From: Micromonospora sonchi | GTDB lineage: Bacteria; Actinomycetota; Actinomycetes; Mycobacteriales; Micromonosporaceae | DNA length: 64,000 bases | Assembly: GCF_014646235.1 (NCBI RefSeq) | Contig: NZ_BMNB01000010.1 | Span: 62,001-126,000 of the forward strand | Direction: 5' to 3' | In this document: in pieces, positions 50,386 to 59,077 of the stretch | How positions within the stretch are numbered: the first letter of the stretch is position 1 | How the letters are laid out: each line of letters opens with the position of its first letter | The notes under the pieces: generated by a model | Databases searched by the model: none | Told to the model about the DNA's origin: nothing | The model's input: only the letters and a program-made list of their open reading frames with translations | Position numbers and translations under genes: made by a program

Positions 50386-51687
50386 ATGACGAAACCTCGT
50401 GTGGTGATCGTGGGGGCCGGGTTCGCCGGTTACCACGCGGCCAAGACGCTGAGCCGGCTGGCCCGCGACCAGGCCGAGATCGTCCTGCTGAGCACGACCA
50501 ACTACTTCCTCTACCTGCCGCTCCTGCCGGAGGTCGCCGCGGGGGTGTTGGGGCCGGGCCGGATCGCGGTGCCGTTGACCGGCACGTTGCACGGCGTACG
50601 GGTGGTCATCGGGGAGGCCGATCACGTCGACCTGCAGAACCGCTGGGTCGGCTTCACCCAGCCGGAGGGGGACCGCAACCGGCTGGCGTACGACCGGCTG
50701 GTCCTCGCGGTCGGCAGTGTGAACAAGCTGCTGCCGATCCCCGGGGTGACCGAGTACGCGCACGGCTTCCGCGGCCTGCCGGAGGCGCTCTTCCTGCACG
50801 ACCACGTGATCCGGCAGGTCGAACTGGCCGAGCAGGCCGAGGATCCGGTCGAGCAGCAGGCCCGGGCCACGTTCGTGGTGGTGGGGGCCGGCTACACCGG
50901 GACCGAGGTGGCCGCGCAGGGGCAGTTGTTCACCGACGCGCTGGTCGCGCAGCGTCCCCGGTTGCACATCCGGCCGAAGTGGATGTTGCTGGATGTCGCG
51001 GCCCGGGTGCTGCCCGAGCTGGACCAACGGATGTCCCGGACCGCGGACCGGGTGCTGCGCCAGCGCGGGGTCGATGTCCGGATGGGCACTTCGGTGGCGG
51101 TCGCCACCGCGGACGGGGTCAAGCTCACCGACGGCGAGTTCATCCCCACCTGCTCCCTGGTCTGGTGCGTGGGCGTACGCCCTGATCCGTTCGTGGCGGA
51201 GTTGGGCCTGCGGACCGAGAAGGGGCGGCTGGTCGTCGACGAGTACCTCACCGTCCCCGGCTTCCCCGAGGTGTACGCCTGCGGCGACGCCGCCGCCGTG
51301 CCCGACCTGTCCCGACCGGGCGAGATCTGCGCCATGACGGCCCAACACGCCCAGCGGCAGGGCAAGTTGGCGGCGCACAACATCGCCGCCTCGTACGGGC
51401 AGGGCCGTCGCCGCCCGTACCGCCACCACGACCTCGGTTGGGTGGTCGACCTGGGCGGTAAGCAGGCGGCGGCGAACCCGCTCAAGGTGCCGATGTCCGG
51501 CCTGCCGGCCAAGGCGGTCACCCGGGGTTACCACCTGCTGGCGATGCCGGGCAACCGGGCCCGGGTGGGCGCCGACTGGCTGCTCGACGCGGCGCTGCCC
51601 CGCTCGGCCGCGCAGCTCGGACTGGTTCCGGCCAACGCCGTTCCGCTGGAGAGTGCGTCGCCGGAGATGCCGACCCGCACCCGCTGA
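50386..51687 (+). CDS. ndh: type II NADH dehydrogenase-like FAD-dependent oxidoreductase
   Basis: 433 residues. FAD-binding GAGFAGYHAA at the N-terminus, NADH-binding GAGYTGTEVAAQ near residue 167, and VYACGDAAAV with AQHAQRQG near the C-terminal FAD site. NDH-2 enzymes oxidise NADH and reduce quinone without pumping protons; a C-terminal amphipathic region (LLDAALPRSAAQLGL) could mediate membrane contact. It is separated from the preceding operon by 105 bases and is convergent with the DUF2267 fusion gene. Confidence 0.9.
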   Translation: MTKPRVVIVGAGFAGYHAAKTLSRLARDQAEIVLLSTTNYFLYLPLLPEVAAGVLGPGRIAVPLTGTLHGVRVVIGEADHVDLQNRWVGFTQPEGDRNRLAYDRLVLAVGSVNKLLPIPGVTEYAHGFRGLPEALFLHDHVIRQVELAEQAEDPVEQQARATFVVVGAGYTGTEVAAQGQLFTDALVAQRPRLHIRPKWMLLDVAARVLPELDQRMSRTADRVLRQRGVDVRMGTSVAVATADGVKLTDGEFIPTCSLVWCVGVRPDPFVAELGLRTEKGRLVVDEYLTVPGFPEVYACGDAAAVPDLSRPGEICAMTAQHAQRQGKLAAHNIAASYGQGRRRPYRHHDLGWVVDLGGKQAAANPLKVPMSGLPAKAVTRGYHLLAMPGNRARVGADWLLDAALPRSAAQLGLVPANAVPLESASPEMPTRTR

Positions 51688-51722
51688 GCGGCGGGCGCGG
51701 GGTTGGCCGGCGGGTACGGTGC

Positions 51723-52703
51723 TCAGCCGCCGGCCAGGCCGGCGCCCGCCTCCTCGATCGCGGCGTCGACGGCATGGGCGAGGTCGATGTCCACCGCCGT
51801 CACCGCCCCGGCGTTTCGTGAGCCGACGGCGAGTACGGCCGTCGTCCGGTCCGCCCGGCCAATGCGGGGTGCGCGGCCGGTCTGTTCCCGAAGCCGGTCG
51901 AGCCGGTCCAGGACCCGGTCGAGGTTGTCCGCCGGCAGCTCGAGGGCCCGCGACAGCGACGTGCCGTCATGCGCCCAGTAGGGCAGGTCGTGCAGTGCGG
52001 CACGCAACTGCGCGCCGGACAGCGGCACCGCGGTGCTGCTCGCGCCGACCAGCCCGCCGCCGACCGGTGTGGGATTCAGCAGCTCCCGCAACTCATCCGG
52101 CACGTGCAGCGACTCGACCAGGTCATGGTCGTGCTCGGCGAGCGCCGCCAGGGTGGCCTCGGCCTGGTAACGGGCCTGCTCCGGGCTGCGGCCGCTGATC
52201 CGACCCACCTCGGCCAGAAAACCGGGCAGGTCCCGGTGCCGCTGGATGCCGTCGACCGGCACGACGTCGTGCAACGAATCCGGCACTGCGGCCAGCAGCC
52301 GCCCGCGTTCGGCCGCCTCCAGCACCGAGGCCAGCACCAGCACCGTCGACTCCACCCCCACCTTCGCGGTGCGGAAGTCGACGCCGGCGCGTCGGCCGAC
52401 GTCCTCGACCAGATCCCGGTACCCCACCGTGGTGACTCCCGGCGCCTCGCGGCCAGCCTGCGGACGAGGCCGAGGGGCCTCCGGGACGCCGGCCGGCGGC
52501 GGAGCGGGTCCGCCACGCGTGGTGTCCGCTTTATGGCGGCCTCCGGCCGGTGCGGGACCGGCCCGGTTGCTCTGTTGCAGGTGGGTGAGTTGCTTGCTGG
52601 CGCTGAGGCTGGCACCGGTGTCGGCCGCCTGCCGGCCGCGTTCCCGGGCCTGTCGGGCCAACGCCCGGCGGCGCTGGTTGTCGCCCTCCATCTGCTTGCG
52701 CAT
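51723..52703 (-). CDS. DUF2267 protein fused to a pterin-4a-carbinolamine dehydratase-like domain
   Basis: 326 residues. A basic helical N-terminus (DNQRRRALARQARERGRQA) and Pro-rich linker lead to a DUF2267 region (about residues 95-215, YRDLVEDVGRRAGVDFRTAK start). The C-terminal ~95 residues follow the carbinolamine dehydratase fold: LSGAQLRAALHDLPYW, SLSRALELP, and TAVLAVGSRNAGAVTAVDIDLAHAVDAA. The catalytic His pair of GHHPD is missing (TGRAPRIG), so enzymatic activity is unlikely. ATG at 52703 with GGAGG upstream. Role unknown, possibly regulatory. Confidence 0.78.
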   Translation of the reverse strand: MRKQMEGDNQRRRALARQARERGRQAADTGASLSASKQLTHLQQSNRAGPAPAGGRHKADTTRGGPAPPPAGVPEAPRPRPQAGREAPGVTTVGYRDLVEDVGRRAGVDFRTAKVGVESTVLVLASVLEAAERGRLLAAVPDSLHDVVPVDGIQRHRDLPGFLAEVGRISGRSPEQARYQAEATLAALAEHDHDLVESLHVPDELRELLNPTPVGGGLVGASSTAVPLSGAQLRAALHDLPYWAHDGTSLSRALELPADNLDRVLDRLDRLREQTGRAPRIGRADRTTAVLAVGSRNAGAVTAVDIDLAHAVDAAIEEAGAGLAGG

Positions 52704-53051
52704 GGTGACACCTCCGCTTCGCGTTGTTGCGGATCCTCGCTGGCCTTCCCGCCGCTGCCGGCCCCGAAACGAGGGGCGCCGAGCCCGCAGTCGCCTGCTC
52801 GATGCCGCCGAAGACGGGTTCACCCCGCCGGGGTGAGGGGTGCTCACCCGAACGCCGCCGACCATCGAGCTGACCTGAGCAGCGGCCTGCCGTCGAAGCG
52901 GACCGCCGGAGGGGACCTTGAGCCATCCTCCGGCCCCCGACCCTTGGTCCCAGGGTCGGGGGCCACCCCGCCTGGACCTGCCTGGGCCTCCACGCTTCTT
53001 GCCGGTCTCCACTCGATCCGCCGGCCCGGCGTAGTCGCGGGACAGGGTGGT
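52704..53051. other. intergenic region with a terminator
   Basis: 348 bases between two minus-strand genes. It holds the hairpin at 52932-52964 and the upstream region of the DUF2267 fusion gene. No other gene is seen. Confidence 0.5.
52932..52964 (-). terminator. intrinsic terminator after the minus-strand STAS gene
   Basis: Perfect 13-bp arms (52932-52944 and 52952-52964) with a seven-base loop. Confidence 0.75.
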
Positions 53052-53450
53052 TCAGGCGGTGGCCGTAGGTTGATCGTCCGGTTCGGTGGCCACTGATCGC
53101 TCGGCGCCGACCATCCGGGCGAGCAGACCGGTGACTCCGGTCATGTCCAGGATGGCCGTGAGGAACCGAGGCACTGAGCGCAGTCGCAGGAGCACGCCCT
53201 CGCGCTGCCCCTCGCGCCAGGCGTGCACGATGACGCCGAGCCCGGTGCTGTCGATGAACGTCAGCTCGGCGAAGTCGAGCACGAGGCTGGCCGGCCCGGT
53301 CTGCAGGACCCGATCGACCTCGGCACGTAGCGGAGTCGCCGTCAGGTACGCGAGGTCTCCGCCCACGCGGATGACGGGCGCGTCGGAATCGGAGCGGTCG
53401 ACACGGACGCTCAGCGGCGCCGTCTCGGGCCTTCGACCGTGGGACAGCAC
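53052..53450 (-). CDS. STAS-domain protein (anti-sigma factor antagonist)
   Basis: 132 residues, one STAS domain with the conserved phospho-site loop FAELTFIDSTGLGVIV (D-S-T-G), so it is likely controlled by phosphorylation of that Ser. GTG at 53450 is chosen because GGAAGG lies seven bases upstream; a GTG two codons earlier is too close to that site. It is divergent from a second STAS gene 160 bases away. Partners such as an RsbW-type kinase are not in the window. Confidence 0.88.
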   Translation of the reverse strand: MLSHGRRPETAPLSVRVDRSDSDAPVIRVGGDLAYLTATPLRAEVDRVLQTGPASLVLDFAELTFIDSTGLGVIVHAWREGQREGVLLRLRSVPRFLTAILDMTGVTGLLARMVGAERSVATEPDDQPTATA

Positions 53451-53557
53451 GATCACGCCTTCCGCGGCTTGCGGGCGGGCAGGGGGTCGTTTCGGATCGT
53501 AACAACCATCGAAATCGCCGCAGCGGCGTAGACTACGGCGCGCCGCGGGGCCCGCTC

Positions 53558-53563
53558 TATACT
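53558..53563 (+). promoter_or_regulatory. -10 element (TATACT) of the plus-strand STAS gene
   Basis: TATACT lies about 48 bases before the GTG at 53611. A second possible -10 (TAGACT) is at 53529-53534. Confidence 0.45.
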
Positions 53564-53610
53564 TGCTCCACCGCAAGCGTTCCCGCCTGGACGGCGAGAG
53601 GGGATTTCCC

Positions 53611-53970
53611 GTGACGTTGACCGTCACGTACGCCGAACGTGGCGAAGGAGGCCCAGCCCGCCTCCGTCTCGCCGGTGAGCTCGACATGAGCAGTGCCCCC
53701 GAGCTCAATGCCGTCATCGATCGACTGGCCGCCGCCGGCGAACGCCGGCTCCTGGTCGACCTGACCGACCTCACGTTCTGTGACTCGACCGGCATCGCCG
53801 TCTTCGTCCGCGGTGACAACCGCGCGGCTGCCGAGGGCGGGTGGTTGCGGGTCACCGGCGCGACCGGGCGGGTGGAACGGGTCCTCAAGCTGACCGGCCT
53901 GGCCGAGGTGCTCGGGTACGGGACCGAGACCGCCGACCCGGCGGCCACGGACCGCCCGGCGATCGGCTAG
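53611..53970 (+). CDS. STAS-domain protein (anti-sigma factor antagonist)
   Basis: 119 residues. RLAGELDMSSAPEL and LTDLTFCDSTGIAVFV (D-S-T-G phospho-site) identify the SpoIIAA/RsbV-like STAS fold. GTG at 53611 with GAGAGGGGA upstream; TATACT at 53558-53563 is a good -10 box. A response regulator gene follows after 57 bases on the same strand and may be co-transcribed. Together with the divergent STAS gene it suggests a partner-switching signalling locus. Confidence 0.9.
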   Translation: MTLTVTYAERGEGGPARLRLAGELDMSSAPELNAVIDRLAAAGERRLLVDLTDLTFCDSTGIAVFVRGDNRAAAEGGWLRVTGATGRVERVLKLTGLAEVLGYGTETADPAATDRPAIG

Positions 53971-54027
53971 ATTTTGCCGCCGATGCGGGATCGGCGGATC
54001 CCGTTCTCCGACCTGAGGCAGGTAGTG

Positions 54028-54474
54028 ATGGCCGCTCGTGTGCTTGACCCGGTTCGCATCCTCGTGGTCGACGACGACCCGGGCGACGTGCTCATGATCG
54101 AGGAAGCCCTGGCGACGTCGGACGTCGAGAAGGTCATCGACGTGGTCGGTGACGGCCAGGAGGCGATGGAGTTCCTACGCCGCGAGGGCCGGCACACCGG
54201 CGCCCAGCGCCCGGACGTGATCCTGCTCGACCTGAACATGCCCCGGATGGACGGACGCCAGGTGCTGGGCGAGGTGAAGGGCGACCGGGATCTGCGGACC
54301 ATCCCGATCGTCGTGCTGACCACCTCGAACGCGGACACCGACATCATCAGCAGCTACACCCTGCAGGCCAACGCGTACGTCACCAAGCCGATCGACCTGG
54401 ACGACTTCAACGACGTCGTGCACCGCATCGACGAGTTCTTCGGCCGGGTGGTCGTGCTGCCGAAGCGGGCCTGA
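54028..54474 (+). CDS. single-domain response regulator (Rcp1-like)
   Basis: 148 residues, a receiver domain only. Acidic pocket VVDDDPGD, phospho-acceptor Asp in VILLDLNMPRMDG, Thr in VLTTSNAD and Lys in VTKPIDL. The ILVVDDDPGDVLMIEEAL opening and the insert in RREGRHTGAQRPD are typical of the Rcp1 group that partners with phytochrome-like kinases. No output domain, so it passes phosphate or binds a partner. It follows a STAS gene. Confidence 0.92.
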   Translation: MAARVLDPVRILVVDDDPGDVLMIEEALATSDVEKVIDVVGDGQEAMEFLRREGRHTGAQRPDVILLDLNMPRMDGRQVLGEVKGDRDLRTIPIVVLTTSNADTDIISSYTLQANAYVTKPIDLDDFNDVVHRIDEFFGRVVVLPKRA

Positions 54475-54513
54475 TCCCGCGCCGGCGGCGCAATGTCGGT
54501 GCCCGCGTGCCGG

Positions 54514-55413
54514 TCAGGTGGTCAGTGCGGCCACGATGGTCCTTGCCCGCTCCTCGTGCTGCGCGTACGCGTAGGGAAAGGCGGAGACCTGCACGGCCTG
54601 GGCGGCCATCGTCACGCTCATCTGCTGCCAGCCGGGTACCTTTAGCAGCGCCGCGTAGAACGCCTGGGCCGCGTACGCCGGACGCATCAGGTCCCGTACG
54701 CTGCCCCAGCCGCTGCTGGGGCGCTGCTGGAACAGCCCGACCGAGTCGTGGTCCCAGCCGATCGCCTGGTGCGGGTGGTTCTGCGACTCGGGCAGCACGC
54801 CGCTGGCGTAGTTGAGCAGCGTGCTCTCCTGCATCGCGGTGGCGACGGCGATGACCAGGCCCTGGCGCGGGATCTTCAGCTTGACGCCGACGTCGACGAT
54901 CACCTTGGCGTTGTCCATCTGCGCCTGGGTGAGCCCGGCGACCGGCTTGGGGCGTGCCGGTGTGGTCTTCGTCTTCTTCGGCTTCGGGCTGGCCGGCGGC
55001 TTGGCCGACGCCTTGGCGGTCGGCGAGGCGCTCGGGCTGGCCGGGGTGGGGGAGGGGCTGCGGTCCAGCGAGCGGGAGGCGGGCTCGTCCTGCGCGGCCA
55101 GCGCGCGGTCGGTCGCGGCCTCGGCCACCTGTGGCGCGGGCGGCTCGGCGGTGTCGCGACTCGCGACGGCCGCCGCCCCTGCCGCGACGAGGCAGCAGGT
55201 CACTGCGGTGGCGAGGGCCACCCGGACGGGGATGGCGCCCAGCAGGGCGCGACCCCCGCGGCGCGCCCTGCTGGGCAGGGCGCGGACCCCGCGGCGCGCC
55301 GGTTCGGCGGCGGCGGGTCGATCATTCGGCTGTTCGGATGACGCTCCATCGTTCGAACGGGTCGCCGGGGGCTGGGGGGTCAGCTTCTGGTCGATCTGGT
55401 CGTCGGAATGCAC
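54514..55413 (-). CDS. secreted or membrane-anchored lysozyme-fold protein
   Basis: 299 residues. A ~60-residue basic cytoplasmic part is followed by a membrane segment (VALATAVTCCLVAAGAAAVA) and a Pro/Ser/Lys-rich wall-spanning linker. The C-terminal domain (NAKVIVDVGVKLKIP ... ATAMQESTLLNYASG ... SVGLFQQRPSSGWG ... AAQAVQVSAFPYAYAQ) is the transglycosylase-like fold common in actinobacterial exported proteins, with Glu in MQES as the likely catalytic residue. GTG at 55413 is preferred over the ATG at 55449, because TAGCCT (minus strand, 55426-55421) would give a leaderless message starting there. Confidence 0.8.
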   Translation of the reverse strand: MHSDDQIDQKLTPQPPATRSNDGASSEQPNDRPAAAEPARRGVRALPSRARRGGRALLGAIPVRVALATAVTCCLVAAGAAAVASRDTAEPPAPQVAEAATDRALAAQDEPASRSLDRSPSPTPASPSASPTAKASAKPPASPKPKKTKTTPARPKPVAGLTQAQMDNAKVIVDVGVKLKIPRQGLVIAVATAMQESTLLNYASGVLPESQNHPHQAIGWDHDSVGLFQQRPSSGWGSVRDLMRPAYAAQAFYAALLKVPGWQQMSVTMAAQAVQVSAFPYAYAQHEERARTIVAALTT

Positions 55414-55420
55414 GGCGCCG

Positions 55421-55426
55421 AGGCTA
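55421..55426 (-). promoter_or_regulatory. -10 element of a leaderless promoter (TAGCCT)
   Basis: On the minus strand TAGCCT ends seven bases before the GTG at 55413, the same arrangement as at 19594-19599. Confidence 0.5.
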
Positions 55427-55763
55427 GAAAGCTCTCGGCCCGCTGCCATCGGCCTAGCCGGTGGAATGAGTCACATTTTACGGAGATCTGTAGGGCTATT
55501 CGCCGCGTACGCTGCCATAGCGGAGATCAGCCAGCTATCCGTTGTTTCGGTAATGCCGGAAATGTCGATGGAATGCGGTAGCTAACGGTGATCTTGCCGC
55601 GGCCGATGACCGCCTCGGCCGCATCGTCCGGACGGTGGTGGGGTCTGCTCACCCGAACGTCACGGCGGCCCCGGGCGATCGGGCCACCCGACGCGCCCGC
55701 CGCGGTCCAGGTCGCCGGACGTCCACCGCCGGACGTCCTCCACGACTTTCGGGCGGGAAAGCG
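55427..55763. other. intergenic region upstream of the lysozyme-fold gene
   Basis: About 340 bases, lower in GC around 55470-55590. No credible gene or RNA is seen. The open frames on the plus strand are by-products of the antisense coding regions on either side. Confidence 0.4.
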
Positions 55764-56186
55764 TCAGTGTCGGCCGTGCTCGACCGGGGTGACGGTGAGC
55801 CGGTGCCGGCCGCCGTCCGCGCTGGAGAACGGCCACAGCCGGTCGGCCTGCTCGACCAGTTCGGCGAGCTGCCGCCGGGTCAGGCCCACCGAGGAGATCG
55901 AGGCGTGCACGTCGGCCCGGTACCGGCCGTCGTCGTCGCGATCCAACGTCGCCTCGGCGCGTACCTGCACGGTGTGCGCCTCGTCCGTGATCGCGCCGGC
56001 CGCCTCCACCGCCGCGTGGTGCAGGCAGGAGGCAAAGGCGGCGGCGAGCAACTGCTCCGGGGTCAACCCGGAGCAGTGCGGCGCCAGCGGCGAGGCGAGG
56101 GCGGTGGAGAGCGCCCCGTCATCCGTGCGGACGTGACCGCCCTCGGCGGTCGCGGTGGCAACCTCGTTCAGCCTGGAACTCGGCAT
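55764..56186 (-). CDS. OsmC/Ohr family protein
   Basis: 140 residues. GLTPEQLLAAAFASCLHHA contains the first redox Cys of the family. The second conserved Cys, in the C-P-[YF]-S motif, is Trp here (LWPFSSA). Classical Ohr/OsmC enzymes reduce organic hydroperoxides with both cysteines, so this one may have lost or changed that activity. GGGAGGAA lies upstream of the ATG at 56186. It is followed by nothing co-directional within 340 bases. Confidence 0.88.
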   Translation of the reverse strand: MPSSRLNEVATATAEGGHVRTDDGALSTALASPLAPHCSGLTPEQLLAAAFASCLHHAAVEAAGAITDEAHTVQVRAEATLDRDDDGRYRADVHASISSVGLTRRQLAELVEQADRLWPFSSADGGRHRLTVTPVEHGRH

Positions 56187-56244
56187 CGCGTTCCTCCCGT
56201 CACTCCCCGCCCGGCTACCCGAGCCCGGTCGGGTGAAACCGGGA

Positions 56245-57231
<987 letters not shown>

Positions 57232-57396
57232 CGCCCGCTCCTTGCCCTCGTGCTGCCCCGCCCGGCGTGCCTGCCGCGCGGCGTCCGCACGGTACCCCGC
57301 GTCCGATCAGGGCAAACCGGCCTCGCAGCGGGGCTGGTGGGGTTAGCGTGCGAGCCGGGACGCCAGTGCCGGAACAGTGGGAGGCGGAGCAGGGCG

Positions 57397-57618
57397 ATGA
57401 GTGAGGTGACCGTACGGTTCATCGGTGGGCCGGCCCACGACACGGTCCGGGCGCTGCCGGCCGGGCCGGACGGGACCCCGCCTCGGCTGTGGGTGCTGCG
57501 GCGGTCCGAGGCGGCACCCGCCCCGGCCGCCGACCACCTCTACGCCCGGCAGCGCCCGGAGGACAGCGTCTGGACGATGCGCTTCGTCCGCACCGACCCG
57601 GTGGGCGTGACCGAGTGA
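57397..57618 (+). CDS. small hypothetical protein
   Basis: 73 residues. It opens with a beta strand and a FIGGPAHDTV turn, and ends with a conserved-looking aromatic region (LYARQRPEDSVWTMRFV). Small proteins starting RFIGGPADG are frequent in actinomycetes and their phages and have no known function. ATG at 57397 with GGAGGCGGAG upstream. No membrane segment or signal. Divergent from the soluble kinase gene. Confidence 0.65.
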   Translation: MSEVTVRFIGGPAHDTVRALPAGPDGTPPRLWVLRRSEAAPAPAADHLYARQRPEDSVWTMRFVRTDPVGVTE

Positions 57619-57672
57619 CGCGCCGGCCCCCGGCAACAAGCCGGTGTCGCACGAGCGTGGCAGGCTGGCGAC

Positions 57673-58359
57673 GTGTACCGGGAACGATCGGCCGGCGTCG
57701 CCGGCGCGGTGCTGTGGACCAGCACCGCACCCGCCGACCCCGTGCCGACCCGGGTGCTTCCGGACGGCTGCCTCGACCTGCTCTGGTCCAGCCGGGCCGG
57801 GCTGCTGGTGGCCGGGCCGGACCGCACCGCGTTCCTCAGCGCCGGCGGGCCGGGGGAGCGGTGGGTCGGGCTGCGGCTGCCGCCCGGGGTGGGCCCGGCG
57901 GTGCTGGGCGTGCCCGCCGTGGAGCTGCGTGACCGGCGGGTGCCGCTGGCGGACCTGTGGGGTCCACGGGTCACCGCGCCGCTGGCCGACCGGGCCGAGG
58001 CCGACGCCGCGGCCGTCCTGATCGAGGTGGCCGCACACCGGCTGCGCGTCGCCGGCGGTCCGGACCTGCTCGGCACGCGGGTGGCCGCCGCGCTGGCGGT
58101 CGGCACCACGGTGGCCGCGACCGCCGCCGAGGTCGGCCTCGATCCGCGCGGTCTGCTGCGGCGCAGCCGACACCTGTTCGGGTACGGCCCGAAGACCCTC
58201 GCCCGGATCCTGCGGATGCGCCGGGCGTTGGCGTTGGCCCGCGCCGGGGTGCCCCTCGCCGAGGTGGCCGCCCACGTCGGCTACGCCGATCAGGCCCACC
58301 TGACCCGCGACGTGCGCGCTTTCGCCGGCGTGCCGCCCACGGCGCTGCTCGGCGGCTGA
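57673..58359 (+). CDS. AraC family transcriptional regulator
   Basis: 228 residues. The C-terminal half holds two helix-turn-helix units (TVAATAAEVGLDPRGLLRRSRHLFGYGPK; VPLAEVAAHVGYADQAHLTRDVRAF). The N-terminal half (VLPDGCLDLLWSS ... VGLRLPPG) is the DUF6597-like sensor region found in this subfamily. GTG start, with CAGGCT six bases upstream as a possible but non-consensus -10. It is convergent with the VOC gene, which may be a functional neighbour. Confidence 0.88.
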   Translation: MYRERSAGVAGAVLWTSTAPADPVPTRVLPDGCLDLLWSSRAGLLVAGPDRTAFLSAGGPGERWVGLRLPPGVGPAVLGVPAVELRDRRVPLADLWGPRVTAPLADRAEADAAAVLIEVAAHRLRVAGGPDLLGTRVAAALAVGTTVAATAAEVGLDPRGLLRRSRHLFGYGPKTLARILRMRRALALARAGVPLAEVAAHVGYADQAHLTRDVRAFAGVPPTALLGG

Positions 58360-58371
58360 GTCGATCGCCGA

Positions 58372-58770
58372 CTACTGATCAGGGGTGGGCGCGAAGAGGT
58401 CGACGGCGTTGCCGTCGGGATCGTGCAGGACGGCGTAGCGCTGGCCCCAGGGGGCGTCCCACGGCGGCCGGTGACCGTGGTGACCGGCGGCGGTCAACTC
58501 GGCGTACCAGCGGTCGACCTCGGCCGGGTCGGCGCAGCGGAAGGCCAGCCCCGCCCGGGGGCTGCCGGCCGGCGGGGTCCAGCCGGGGTCGATGGAACGG
58601 ACCGTGGCGATGTCGTCCCAGGCGAGACGCAGGCCGCCCGGCAGGGTCACCTCCACGTGCGGGTCCTGCTCGGCACCGGCCGGGATGTCGAGCCCGAGCC
58701 GGCGGTAGAACTCCAGCGTGCGGGCCATGTCGGTGGTGACGAGTCCGATCATGTCGAGGTATGGGGTCAT
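58372..58770 (-). CDS. VOC (glyoxalase/bleomycin resistance) family protein
   Basis: 132 residues with the paired beta-alpha-beta-beta-beta units of the VOC fold (MIGLVTTDMARTLEFYRRLG ... AVLHDPDGNAVDLF). The metal ligands cannot be assigned with confidence, so it could be an isomerase, a dioxygenase-like protein or a binding protein. TAGCCT on the minus strand (58782-58777) ends six bases before the ATG, suggesting a leaderless message. Convergent with the AraC gene. Confidence 0.88.
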   Translation of the reverse strand: MTPYLDMIGLVTTDMARTLEFYRRLGLDIPAGAEQDPHVEVTLPGGLRLAWDDIATVRSIDPGWTPPAGSPRAGLAFRCADPAEVDRWYAELTAAGHHGHRPPWDAPWGQRYAVLHDPDGNAVDLFAPTPDQ

Positions 58771-58776
58771 GTCGGA

Positions 58777-58782
58777 AGGCTA
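58777..58782 (-). promoter_or_regulatory. -10 element of a leaderless promoter (TAGCCT)
   Basis: TAGCCT on the minus strand, six bases before the ATG at 58770. Confidence 0.45.
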
Positions 58783-58917
58783 CGAGCGGCACCGAGCCCC
58801 CGTCTTGAACGAAACGGACCCGCGAAGTCCGCGTTGTACCCGACAGGGCAAGAGAGAACGCGTACGGTGGGACAAGTCTTACTACGCGAGCTAAGTCTGA
58901 AATGTGAGGAGCGGTCG

Positions 58918-59067
58918 GTGAACCACTTGGCCTACCTGGACGCGGGATCGGGCAGCCTGATCGTGCAGGCGGTGGTCGGCGGGATCGCCGGCGTCGCGGT
59001 GGCCGCCAAGCTCTACTGGCGCAGACTCGTCAGCCGCTTCCGCCGCCAGCCCACCGACCAGAGCTGA
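58918..59067 (+). CDS. tiny membrane protein of the YLDxGSGS type
   Basis: 49 residues. It begins LAYLDAGSGSLIVQ, continues with one membrane segment (AVVGGIAGVAVAAKLYW) and ends in a basic tail (RRLVSRFRRQ). Small proteins with YLDPGTGS-...-K-L-[FY]-W-[KR]-R are repeatedly encoded beside surface-glycan enzymes in many bacteria; their function is unknown. GTG at 58918 with GAGGAG seven bases upstream. It starts an operon with a methyltransferase (10 bases on) and a membrane alkaline-phosphatase-fold enzyme. Confidence 0.8.
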   Translation: MNHLAYLDAGSGSLIVQAVVGGIAGVAVAAKLYWRRLVSRFRRQPTDQS

Positions 59068-59077
59068 CCCGTCCGGC

